Of a stretch of 64,000 nucleotides of DNA, positions 33,749 through 40,928 are shown one piece after another. The notes below the pieces were generated by a model. That model had not been told where the DNA came from. It ran no database searches and saw only the letters and a list, made by a program, of their open reading frames with translations. Location of the stretch: positions 1 through 64,000 of the forward strand of contig NZ_BCWI01000003.1 of assembly GCF_001592125.1 (NCBI RefSeq). The letters run 5' to 3'. Each line of letters begins with the position of its first letter. The stretch's first letter is position 1. This DNA is from Microbacterium hominis NBRC 15708. GTDB lineage: Bacteria > Actinomycetota > Actinomycetes > Actinomycetales > Microbacteriaceae. Position numbers and translations under genes: made by a program.

Positions 33749-35164
33749 GTGGCAGTCGAGCTGAGCTTTGGCGACAGCCTGGCTGTCTTACTGGTCGATG
33801 GTGTCGCCGAGACTCCGTATGTCGGTGCCACGCTCAGGATGGACGAGAGTGGGATAGAGGTTGAGGTCCCGCATATGCCGGGATTCGTCGTTCCACAGTT
33901 CGAGCACGTCGACCAGTGGTTCAGGAGGATGGCGCCGCCTGAGAATGTACTCGTTCACGCTCGAGGCGGAAGTGTCCAGCTTTTTGGATGTCGCTGGAGC
34001 GGTCATTCTGACGCAACAGGTTCGCGGGTCGGGACTGGTCGTTTTTCCGCGACCGAGGCTCTTCTCCACGACCGGGATGGAGCCCTCTCCGATCCGCTGA
34101 CGGTCACGACCTGCCAGAGCCGTGCTGACGGCCTCAATCATTGGTCGCGAGTTACAGCGGTGAGTTCGGAACCCACTCGTGACGAGGAGTCCCGGGCTAA
34201 CGCCCTCGATGTCCGGGTGGAGAGTCCGGAGCCAACAGAGTGGTTACAGGGTGAGGCGCGTATGCGGATTCGGGCGACCTGGAGTTTCGCCCCGCGCGAG
34301 GACGGCTACTCACGCATCCACGAGCTCGAGGACAACGTCATCGTTGAAAGCGAGTGGGAGCAACCACATCCGTTTGCAGATCATCTAGTCGAGCAGCGCA
34401 AGGTGCTTCATTTGCTCGTCTTCCTGTTCGGCGCTGGCCTCTCCTTCCGTGAGCATCGGGTGCGCGACGGGTCAATCGCGGCACGTCTCATGGGCGGCGA
34501 GATCTACGACCACCCCTTCGCGGAGGTCATTAGTGCGCGAACAATCAGCGAGCGCGCCCAGCCGATACCGCAGAAGGGCAAGCTTCAGCGTCCGTTGCTC
34601 GTGCTTGAGGAAGTCGGTGCCGAAGGTCTCGCCGAATGGGCTTCGAACTACGAAGCGTGGGAGCGGTTCATCTTGCCGGCTGTCTCGATCATCGGCCGGC
34701 GGCATCGCTTCGCAGAGGACATCGTGATGTCGACGTCTATGAGCCTGGAGGCGGCGGGGCAGCTGATCGGCGAGCAACCCGGCGAGGCCGCCACGTATCA
34801 CCGTGGTAGGCGAACCACGGCGACCTATGTCTACCGCTGTCTCGAGCTGCTCGGGATCCGTTGGGGTGAGTACATCCACAGCCAGACCGGATTGGCGAAG
34901 GCGATCGCGAACAACTACAACGCCGTCAAGCACGCTGACCGTGGCGCGTTCCCAGATCACGTCGAGACGTTTCTCATCGGCGACGTAAACCAACTGATCG
35001 TTCGCCTCCTCGCCATCCGTCTCACCGGACGCGCCGAGGAGCTCCTACAGCGGTACCGTGATGGTTCCGAACTGTGGCAGATCAAGCAACGGTTTGACGC
35101 CTATCGTGTGAGGATCGCCGACGATCTAGGCGCGTGGGGTATGGCCGCATGCTCGTCCACATAG
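33749..35164 (+). CDS. ApeA-like HEPN protein, candidate anti-phage defence
   Basis: A 471-residue protein with the layout of ApeA-type proteins: an N-terminal beta-rich domain (about 1-250, with FGCRWSGHS, NHWSRVTAVSSEP and VLHLLVFLFGAGLSFREHR) and a C-terminal helical region resembling an ApeA-type HEPN domain (about 320-440). The HEPN R-x4-6-H site would be NNYNAVKH, ending at His395, but Asn replaces Arg. ApeA is an E. coli abortive-infection protein. GTG at 33749 has AGAGGGGGG 6-7 nt upstream; in-frame ATGs at 33602 and 33629 are alternatives. The codon use is clearly less GC-rich than that of its neighbours, and it sits among conjugative-element debris, so acquisition by transfer is likely. 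The family call is from memory of the pattern. Confidence 0.6.
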   Translation: MAVELSFGDSLAVLLVDGVAETPYVGATLRMDESGIEVEVPHMPGFVVPQFEHVDQWFRRMAPPENVLVHARGGSVQLFGCRWSGHSDATGSRVGTGRFSATEALLHDRDGALSDPLTVTTCQSRADGLNHWSRVTAVSSEPTRDEESRANALDVRVESPEPTEWLQGEARMRIRATWSFAPREDGYSRIHELEDNVIVESEWEQPHPFADHLVEQRKVLHLLVFLFGAGLSFREHRVRDGSIAARLMGGEIYDHPFAEVISARTISERAQPIPQKGKLQRPLLVLEEVGAEGLAEWASNYEAWERFILPAVSIIGRRHRFAEDIVMSTSMSLEAAGQLIGEQPGEAATYHRGRRTTATYVYRCLELLGIRWGEYIHSQTGLAKAIANNYNAVKHADRGAFPDHVETFLIGDVNQLIVRLLAIRLTGRAEELLQRYRDGSELWQIKQRFDAYRVRIADDLGAWGMAACSST

Positions 35165-35336
35165 CCTTAGCAAGGTGCCCATAGTTACGAATCGAAGCAC
35201 GCTCCCAAATCGCCAATAATGGATCTTATGTCAGTTCGTCCAAATTGAGACCTTCGGTTGATCCGATTTCGGGTCCCCTTCCGTACGGTTGAAGAGTCGG
35301 GAGTCATCCCCCGATTTCCGGAGAGAGAAGGCATAC

Positions 35337-35930
35337 GTGAAGATCAATACGAAACTCAGGACGCTCGCGATTCTCGGGGCGGTTGCCCTCGGTTCTATCG
35401 GTGGTCTGACGGCCACCGCGGCCAACGCGGCCGACGATGCGGCGAGTCAGACCACGTCGACGGGCATCGTCGAGCGGGATATCAACACCGTCAGCGTTGA
35501 ACCCGCCAACGACGAAGCGAACCTCGCCAAGCTGAACCAGCTCAAGGGGACGCAGACGTCCGCGGAGATCGCCGCGATCGTTAGCTCGGAGAAGAAGCAC
35601 GTCGCTCTCCTCGACACCGAGACCAACACTTATGTGGCCGCCTTCTATGTGCAGGAGCCGACGTTCACGCTCTTCGCGATCAGCGTTCGCGGCCCGGGCT
35701 GCGCGACGACTGATGCCTGCGCAACGACCGCCTCTGGCGTTCCCAACGGGTACTACGGCACGGGTCAGCGTGACATCAACCTGACGAACATCACGAAGAT
35801 CTTCGCCGGCAACCGCAACACCTCGTTCTGGTACAACGTCAGCGGCGGCTCTGCCGCTGACTACGTTGCAGCGGGTGCCACCACCTATCTGTCCTCCGCG
35901 CGGCACTACCTCAGCATCACGCGGAGCTGA
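35337..35930 (+). CDS. Secreted protein of unknown function
   Basis: A 197-residue protein with a Sec signal peptide (VKINTKLRTLAILGAVALGS, cleavage after ANA near residue 30). The mature part is polar and Thr/Ala/Asn-rich, with one cysteine pair in GPGCATTDACATT and a C-terminus of Tyr/Ser-rich strands. I do not recognise it. GTG at 35337 is preceded by GGAGAGAGAAGG, a clear ribosome binding site. It lies in the lower-GC island right after the ApeA-like gene and ends at a strong terminator, so it is a separate expressed unit. Confidence 0.75.
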   Translation: MKINTKLRTLAILGAVALGSIGGLTATAANAADDAASQTTSTGIVERDINTVSVEPANDEANLAKLNQLKGTQTSAEIAAIVSSEKKHVALLDTETNTYVAAFYVQEPTFTLFAISVRGPGCATTDACATTASGVPNGYYGTGQRDINLTNITKIFAGNRNTSFWYNVSGGSAADYVAAGATTYLSSARHYLSITRS

Positions 35931-35945
35931 CACCCGACACCACTA

Positions 35946-35980
35946 AAAGGGGCTTCCGCTGGTTCAGCGGGAGCCCCTTT
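35946..35980 (+). terminator. Strong intrinsic terminator
   Basis: AAAGGGGCTTCCGCTG (35946-35961) pairs with CAGCGGGAGCCCCTTT (35965-35980) over 16 positions with one G-U, around a 3-nt loop, ending in CTTTA. This is a classic hairpin with a short U-run, 16 bp after the secreted-protein stop. It may also serve the convergent DUF4913-like gene. Confidence 0.85.
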
Positions 35981-36018
35981 ACGTCTGGCTAGAGAGTTGC
36001 ACCCCAAGATGCTGCCTG

Positions 36019-36504
36019 TCAGCCGTGGGAGCGGGTGATCCACTGGTCCCATTCGGTCTCATCGGTGGCGTCCGACCAGTCGCGGATGGGGCGGCTCTCC
36101 TGGTGCCCGTTGGTGCAACCGGCGCTGGCGGACGCCTTCTTGATGCGTTCGACGGCGAGGGCGTAGCGCTCGTGCCACCCGATGGGGCCGAGGCCGGTGT
36201 CGTTGGGGTCGAAGAGCGCGCGGTGGGCGCTGCGGAGGGCGGATAGTTCTTCGACGAGCCACCCGTGCTTCCACCAGCAGGCGGGGACGACGGTGGGGCT
36301 GACCTGGTAGCGGAGGGTGAACCATTCCACCCACGCGCGAAGGTCGATCCAGATGTCGTGGGCGGTTTCGTCGTCGAGCTCGCGCCAGTTCACTACCCAC
36401 ACGGCGTCGAGCTCGGCGGCGGCTTGACGGTTGTCGAGGTCGATCTCGGCCTGCATCACCGCCGCGGCCTCGTCGACCGTGAAGTCGTCGAAGTCGTCGC
36501 TCAT
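36019..36504 (-). CDS. DUF4913-like protein of a conjugative element
   Basis: A 161-residue acidic protein. The central stretch LRAWVEWFTLRYQVSPTVVPACWWKHGWLVEELSAL resembles DUF4913 (split here: LRAWVEWFTLRY, then PACWWKHGWLVEEL), a family found beside TraG-type genes on actinobacterial plasmids and ICEs; function unknown. The N-terminus SDDFDDFTVDEAAAVMQAE is strongly acidic. ATG at 36504 overlaps the stop of the HNH-like gene (ATGA), so the two are coupled. Confidence 0.6.
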   Translation of the reverse strand: MSDDFDDFTVDEAAAVMQAEIDLDNRQAAAELDAVWVVNWRELDDETAHDIWIDLRAWVEWFTLRYQVSPTVVPACWWKHGWLVEELSALRSAHRALFDPNDTGLGPIGWHERYALAVERIKKASASAGCTNGHQESRPIRDWSDATDETEWDQWITRSHG

Positions 36505-36896
36505 GATCCTTCTCCCCCTCGGGTGGTGTGTTTGCGTCTGACGATCTGCAGCGCGGTCGTGGACGCCTGCTCGCGGGTGCGGTGGCGTGCCAGGAGCGGG
36601 TCGCGGTCGATGATCCGGTGCAGCAGCTCGTGGCAGGCCGGGTGCAACGGCCACAGGTCCTCGTGCGACTCGTCGGCGTACCAGCCGGCTGCTGTCTTCT
36701 TCACCCCGTCGTAGGACAGGTGGTGCAGTTCGATTTCGCGCCGGTCGGCGGTGCGATCGCATCCGACGCACGTCCACTCCCCCGCGAGCTGCAGCTGGTC
36801 GCGGAACCAGCGGTCGCGGCGCGCGAACCACTGCGGCGAGGTCAGGTAGCCGGTGCGGTACGTGTTGCCGCGCGAGGGCCGGCGTCGGTTAGACAT
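36501..36896 (-). CDS. HNH-like small protein
   Basis: A 131-residue basic protein. WTCVGCDRTADRREIELHHLSYD followed by LWPLHPACHELLHRIID has the Cys-x2-Cys, His-His and Cys-x3-His spacing of an HNH zinc fold, as in small phage or plasmid HNH endonucleases, read here as separate pieces (CVGC, IELHHLSYD, LHPACHELLH). The N-terminus is Arg-rich (SNRRRPSRGNTYRTG). A nuclease role is inferred. It overlaps the coupling-protein remnant upstream and the DUF4913-like gene downstream. Confidence 0.6.
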   Translation of the reverse strand: MSNRRRPSRGNTYRTGYLTSPQWFARRDRWFRDQLQLAGEWTCVGCDRTADRREIELHHLSYDGVKKTAAGWYADESHEDLWPLHPACHELLHRIIDRDPLLARHRTREQASTTALQIVRRKHTTRGGEGS

Positions 36897-37806
36897 CCCG
36901 AGCCCGCGCGGTGAAGTGAGCTTGCTGTTCCCGCTCGAGGTCGCGCTTGCTCGTGGAGATCTCCCGCCCGTCGCGGCGTTCGGCCCACCCGTCGAGCTCC
37001 AGCAGCACGGGCCGGCGGTTGCGGTAGCTGAGAAGGCCCGTGCCGTTTGGCATCCGGCGTAGCTCGTCGACGGTCATCAGCGGGAGACGCTCGTGCTGTT
37101 CGCTGGTGGAGTAGCCGAGCTGCTCGGTATTCCACGACCGTTGCGTGCGCTGACGGTCCCGGTACCCGAGGAGCCGTTCGACGTCGCCCAGGTGGTCAGC
37201 GTCGCCACCACCCCCGAGGAGCACCTTCGCGGTCGCAGCAGACCAGATCGTGGAGGCCTCGGCCGCGGACCAGCTGGTCTCCGCCTGGGACAGCGCCTGC
37301 AGCACGACGAGCGTGCAGATACCGCGGCCGCCGCCGTCGGCCATGACGCGGGGAAGGCTCTCCCAGCGGAACATGTTCGCGACCCCGTCCAGGATCAGCC
37401 CCAGCGGGATCGATAGCCGTGCACCAGGCGACGTCATCGCACGCTTCCGACCGACCTCCACGATGTCGTCGAGCAGTGGGAACAGGAACCCGCCCATCGC
37501 CGTCGCACCGGTGGACGAGCCAAGAAGGTACAGCGTGTTCTCCCCGTCGAGGAACTCGGCGGAGGCGAACGGGGCGTCCGCGCCCGTCGGGGACAGTACG
37601 TCGCGGATCTTTGGGATCGAGAGCGGCGCGACGGCTGCCTGCACCCCGAACCACTGCGACGACAGCAGCCTCGGGTCTCCCTCGAGGACGGATTCCAGAC
37701 CGTCGCCCCCGGGCGTCCCGTAGATGCGGAGAATGTCGACGGGGCCGCGCGTGAGCCCCGGCGCCGACCCCACCGGTACAGGTCGTCGACGGATTTGTTC
37801 TGCACC
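36889..37806 (-). pseudogene. C-terminal remnant of a TraG/TraD-type coupling protein
   Basis: About 300 residues matching the C-terminal, TraM-recognition part of plasmid/ICE coupling ATPases: LSIPLGLILDGVANMFRWESLPRVMADGGGRG, read in parts, with LDGVANMF, LVVLQALSQAE and WSAATAKVLLGGGGDADHL. The Walker A half is absent. Upstream of about 37755 the likely continuation SVDDLYRWG is in another frame, so the fragment is also frameshifted. The remnant stops about 40 bp before element C2, suggesting that the element or a recombination there removed the rest. Confidence 0.7.
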
Positions 37807-37848
37807 CCACCTGTCTCCGGCGACCCGCCCGCCCATCGGCCCGCCGTC

Positions 37849-37922
37849 GCGGAATCGGTGGCGCGCCAGAATCGGATGCGGGGGCCGCCCTGGTCCGAAT
37901 CCGCTTGCGGTCTCCGCATCCG
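37849..37922. repeat. Palindromic element C2, right border of island
   Basis: GCGGAATCGG (37849-37858) and CAGAATCGGATGCGG (37867-37881) face CCGAATCCGC (37895-37904) and CCGCATCCG (37914-37922). It is a direct repeat of C1 offset by exactly 4816 bp across 56 positions with one mismatch. The 326 bases from 37807 to 38132 contain only this element, element C3 and unassigned sequence. Confidence 0.8.
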
Positions 37923-38023
37923 TTCTAGCGCGCGGCATCCAGCACTTGACGCGGCATCCGGTGTGCCTGCCCGCTTCGGCCGTCTGCCCGCACGGCCTGA
38001 GCCCTACCGCCCGCCCAGCCGCC

Positions 38024-38100
38024 GCGGAATCGGACGTGCGCGCCGGAATCGGATGCGGGAGCGCATGTGGTCCGAATCTGCTGCGCTCCTCCGAATCCGC
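38024..38100. repeat. Palindromic element C3
   Basis: GCGGAATCGG (38024-38033) and CCGGAATCGGATGCGG (38043-38058) face CCGAATCTG (38072-38080) and CCGAATCCGC (38091-38100). It is the same family and orientation as C1 and C2 but more diverged, 100 bp downstream of C2. It lies just beyond the end of the double TetR gene (minus strand), where it could also terminate it. Confidence 0.75.
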
Positions 38101-38132
38101 TGCGGCGCGGCAGCAGCCCCGGCCCGGGGCGG

Positions 38133-39488
38133 TCAGCGTCGGGGCAGGATGTCGTCGAGGTGGGCGGCGAGGTGCGCGGCCACGTCGACGCTCTCCCGGT
38201 CGTACAACCACTGGTACTGCAGGCCGTCCCACAGCGCGACGAGGCGGATCGCCTCGCGCTCGGGGTCGCGGTGCGCCGGCAGGTCGCCGTCGTCGCGCGC
38301 GGCGCTCAGCATCGCGGCGAGGCGGTCGATCGCGAGCGTGAACCGGCGCTCGAAGTAGTCGTGAGCCGGGTGGTCGTCGGGCAGGGCCTCGCACGAGAGC
38401 ACCGCGTAGACCTCGATCAGTCCGGGTGCGGTGGCCGCGTTGGCGGCGGCACCGCGGGGGATGTCGCGCAGGATGTCGGCGGCGCGGGTGAGTCCTTCCA
38501 GGGGCTCGACCGAGACGGCCCGGTCGCGCTCGGCGAGGACGGCGCCGAGCAGCGCATCCTTGGAGGAGTAGTGGTGCAGCAGGGCCGATTTGGACACGCC
38601 GACACGTTCCGCGATCTCGCGGAGGCTCGTGGCGGCGTAGCCGTCGCGGGCGAAGAGGGCCGTCGCGTCGCGGAGGATACGGGCCCGGCGCTCGCGGCCG
38701 ACCCGATAGCCGTCGGTGCCGGTCTCGTCGGCGGATGCCGAGTCGAGCGGCTGCCACGAGACGGACACGGCGGAACCAGGACCCCCGGAAACAGAACCCG
38801 CAGACCCCCCAGAACCAGGACCCCCGGAACCAGAACCCCCAGACCCCCCAGCTCCCCGGCCCACGGTCGTGGCCGCGGCATCCCCGTGCCATCCGGGGGG
38901 CGTCGCGAGCGCGTGCTGCACCTCGGTGAGCAACGGGACGAGGTCGACGCGGTCGGGGAGGTAGAGCTCCAGCAGCTGCAGGCCGTCCCAGACGGCCGCG
39001 ACGCGCACGGCCTCGCCCTCGAAGTCGCGCGCCGGATCCACGGTGCCGGCGGCGGCCGCGTCGCGCAGGGCGACGACCGAGAACTCGCGCAGCCGCGCGT
39101 AGCGCTCGCGCATGTAGGCGTGGGCGGGGTGGTCCCGCGTCGAGCTCTCGCCGACCAGTGCGGCGTACAGCGGCAGGTAGCCCTCGAGGCCCTCGTTGCG
39201 CGCCGCGATGGCGGCGAACATCAGCGTGCCCGGCGCGGGGACGGCGTCGCCGTCGAGCAGCGCCTCCTCGGTGGCGCGGTCGAAGGAGGCGATCACCGCC
39301 GTCAGGAGCAGATCCTTCGAGGCGAAGTGCTTGAGCAGGCCGGGGTGCGTGATTCCGGCGGCGGCGGCGACGTCGCGCAGTGATGCCGCGCGGTAGCCGC
39401 GCGAGACGAACACGTCTCGGGCCGCCTCCACGATGCGGTCGCGGGTGGCGGCGGCGTTGCGTGTGCGCTGCGGCGTGCTCGTCGTCAT
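38133..39488 (-). CDS. Tandem double TetR-family regulator
   Basis: A 451-residue protein made of two complete TetR regulators. Copy 1 (about 10-200): TRDRIVEAARDVFVSRGYRAASLRDVAAAAGITHPGLLKHF in parts, with ligand domain VWDGLQLLELYL. Copy 2 (about 260-450): RILRDATALFARDGYAATSLREIAERVGVSKSALLHHY in parts, ending LWDGLQYQWLYD. The halves are homologous, joined by a Gly/Ser/Pro linker (GSGGSGSGGPGSGG type). A normal TetR is a 200-residue homodimer, so this is a covalent pseudo-dimer. ATG at 39488 follows GGGAGG. It faces the MFS/GH3 operon it probably controls. Confidence 0.9.
   Translation of the reverse strand: MTTSTPQRTRNAAATRDRIVEAARDVFVSRGYRAASLRDVAAAAGITHPGLLKHFASKDLLLTAVIASFDRATEEALLDGDAVPAPGTLMFAAIAARNEGLEGYLPLYAALVGESSTRDHPAHAYMRERYARLREFSVVALRDAAAAGTVDPARDFEGEAVRVAAVWDGLQLLELYLPDRVDLVPLLTEVQHALATPPGWHGDAAATTVGRGAGGSGGSGSGGPGSGGSAGSVSGGPGSAVSVSWQPLDSASADETGTDGYRVGRERRARILRDATALFARDGYAATSLREIAERVGVSKSALLHHYSSKDALLGAVLAERDRAVSVEPLEGLTRAADILRDIPRGAAANAATAPGLIEVYAVLSCEALPDDHPAHDYFERRFTLAIDRLAAMLSAARDDGDLPAHRDPEREAIRLVALWDGLQYQWLYDRESVDVAAHLAAHLDDILPRR
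38770..38862. repeat. Minisatellite encoding the double-TetR linker
   Basis: Imperfect repeats of CCAGGACCCCCGGAAC and CCAGAACCCCCAGAC-type units (plus-strand reading), period about 15-18 bp, encode the Gly/Ser/Pro linker of the double TetR protein on the minus strand. The purine/pyrimidine asymmetry and repetition suggest length variation by slippage. Confidence 0.65.
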
Positions 39489-39543
39489 GCTCGCCTCCCG
39501 AGAGACCACCCTACTGCGGCCCCTGCCCTCCCGAAGGATTCAG

Positions 39544-39572
39544 TTACCAATCGGTCGGGTTTCGTGTACCGT
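39544..39572 (+). promoter_or_regulatory. Promoter and TetR-like operator of the MFS/GH3 operon
   Basis: TTACCA (39544-39549) and TACCGT (39567-39572) are spaced 17 bp and fit -35/-10. ACCAATCGGT at 39546-39555, followed by CGGGT, is an 8-of-10 pseudo-palindrome of the ACCRATYGGT kind bound by many TetR proteins, and it overlaps the -35. It lies in the divergent gap between the double TetR gene and the MFS gene. Confidence 0.5.
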
Positions 39573-39623
39573 GTCCCTCGAGACCTCGCGTCTCACCCTC
39601 ACATCGCTGTGAAAGGACTCTCC

Positions 39624-40928
39624 ATGACAGAGCTGTCACCGGCTGCGACCGCCGCGGCCGTCGGAACGACCGGCATCCGGACGCCGGGCACCACCCCGTC
39701 GAAGACGCCGCGGGGCTACACCGCGAGCCTCGCCGCCGTGAACTTCGGCGTCTATTTGGCGCTGCTCACGCCGGTCATGGTGTCGATGGCGTTCAAGATC
39801 CAGCACATCTCGACGGATGCCGCCGCCGCGACCGGCAACCTCGGGCTGGTCCTGGGCGTCGGTGCGCTGTTCGCCCTCGTCGCGAACCCCCTCGCCGGAC
39901 GCCTCTCCGATCGGACGACGTCGCGCTGGGGCATGCGGCGGCCGTGGATCCTGGGCGGGGCGATCGTCGGTCTCGGCGCCTTCGCGTTGATCGGCGCCGC
40001 CACCTCGGTGTGGGTCGTGCTGGTGGGATGGTGCCTCGCGCAGGCGGCGATGAACGCACTCCTCGCGGCGGCCAACGCGACGCTGCCCGACCAGGTGCCG
40101 GTGGCCCGTCGCGGCGCCGTCTCGGGGCTCGTGGGCATCACGACGCCCCTCGGCATCCTCGGCGGCAGCTTCCTGATGAACTTCATCGCCGAGGACTTCC
40201 TCCGCTTCCTCGTGCCGGCGCTGATCTCGACGGTGCTCGCCGTCGTCTTCGTCGTCATGCTCAAGGACCGCGTCCGCACGGAGAAGCCCGTCGACCGCTT
40301 CACGATCGGCAAGTTCTTCGGCTCGTTCGTGTTCAACCCCGCCGCCCACCCCGACTTCGGCTGGACCTGGCTCACCAAGTTCCTGGTGATGTTCGGCTAC
40401 GCCGGCATCGCGACCTTCCTCCCGTTCTACCTCGTGGAGAAGTTCGGCCTCGATGAGCAGGGAGCCATCGCGACGATCCTGGTGGCGAACCTCGCGTCGA
40501 TGGCGGCCATGATGGTGTCGAGCCCGCTCGGCGGCATCCTGTCCGACCGCATCGGCAAGCGGCGTCCCTTCGTCGCGATCGCCGGTCTGATCATGGTCGT
40601 CGGCCTCGTGCTGCTGGCCTTCGCACCCAGCATCCCCGTGCTCATCGTCGCGCAGGCGATCATCGGGTTCGGCGCCGGGTCGTTCTTCTCCGTCGATCTC
40701 GCCCTCGCGACCCAGGTGCTGCCGAACCCCGACGACGTCGCGAAAGACCTGGGCGTGCTCAACATCGCCAACGCGCTGCCGCAGTCGATCGCCCCCGCCA
40801 TCGCGCCGTCGATCATCGCGCTCGGCGCCGCGACGCCGCTCGGGGGCTACACGACGTACTACCTCTTCGGCGCCCTCGTGGCCCTCGCCGGCGCCGTCCT
40901 CGTCTACCGCATCAAGGGAGTGAAATGA
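39624..40928 (+). CDS. MFS transporter, glycoside type
   Basis: A 434-residue, 12-helix MFS permease. Between helices 2 and 3 is NPLAGRLSDRTTSRWGMRRPW, the loop typical of the glycoside-pentoside/SLC45-like branch, and in the second half SPLGGILSDRIGKRRPFVAIAG. It probably imports an oligosaccharide or glycoside. ATG at 39624 follows GAAAGGA. It is coupled by an ATGA overlap to the GH3 beta-glucosidase, so uptake and cleavage are cotranscribed. Confidence 0.88.
   Translation: MTELSPAATAAAVGTTGIRTPGTTPSKTPRGYTASLAAVNFGVYLALLTPVMVSMAFKIQHISTDAAAATGNLGLVLGVGALFALVANPLAGRLSDRTTSRWGMRRPWILGGAIVGLGAFALIGAATSVWVVLVGWCLAQAAMNALLAAANATLPDQVPVARRGAVSGLVGITTPLGILGGSFLMNFIAEDFLRFLVPALISTVLAVVFVVMLKDRVRTEKPVDRFTIGKFFGSFVFNPAAHPDFGWTWLTKFLVMFGYAGIATFLPFYLVEKFGLDEQGAIATILVANLASMAAMMVSSPLGGILSDRIGKRRPFVAIAGLIMVVGLVLLAFAPSIPVLIVAQAIIGFGAGSFFSVDLALATQVLPNPDDVAKDLGVLNIANALPQSIAPAIAPSIIALGAATPLGGYTTYYLFGALVALAGAVLVYRIKGVK

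Noticed and set aside
33562..33864. Frame beginning MVQFNDRSYFPGADAETVDIG as a gene
   Set aside because: It overlaps the ApeA-like gene in another frame, has no ribosome binding site and matches no family I recognise; it may be a second helicase-element scrap.
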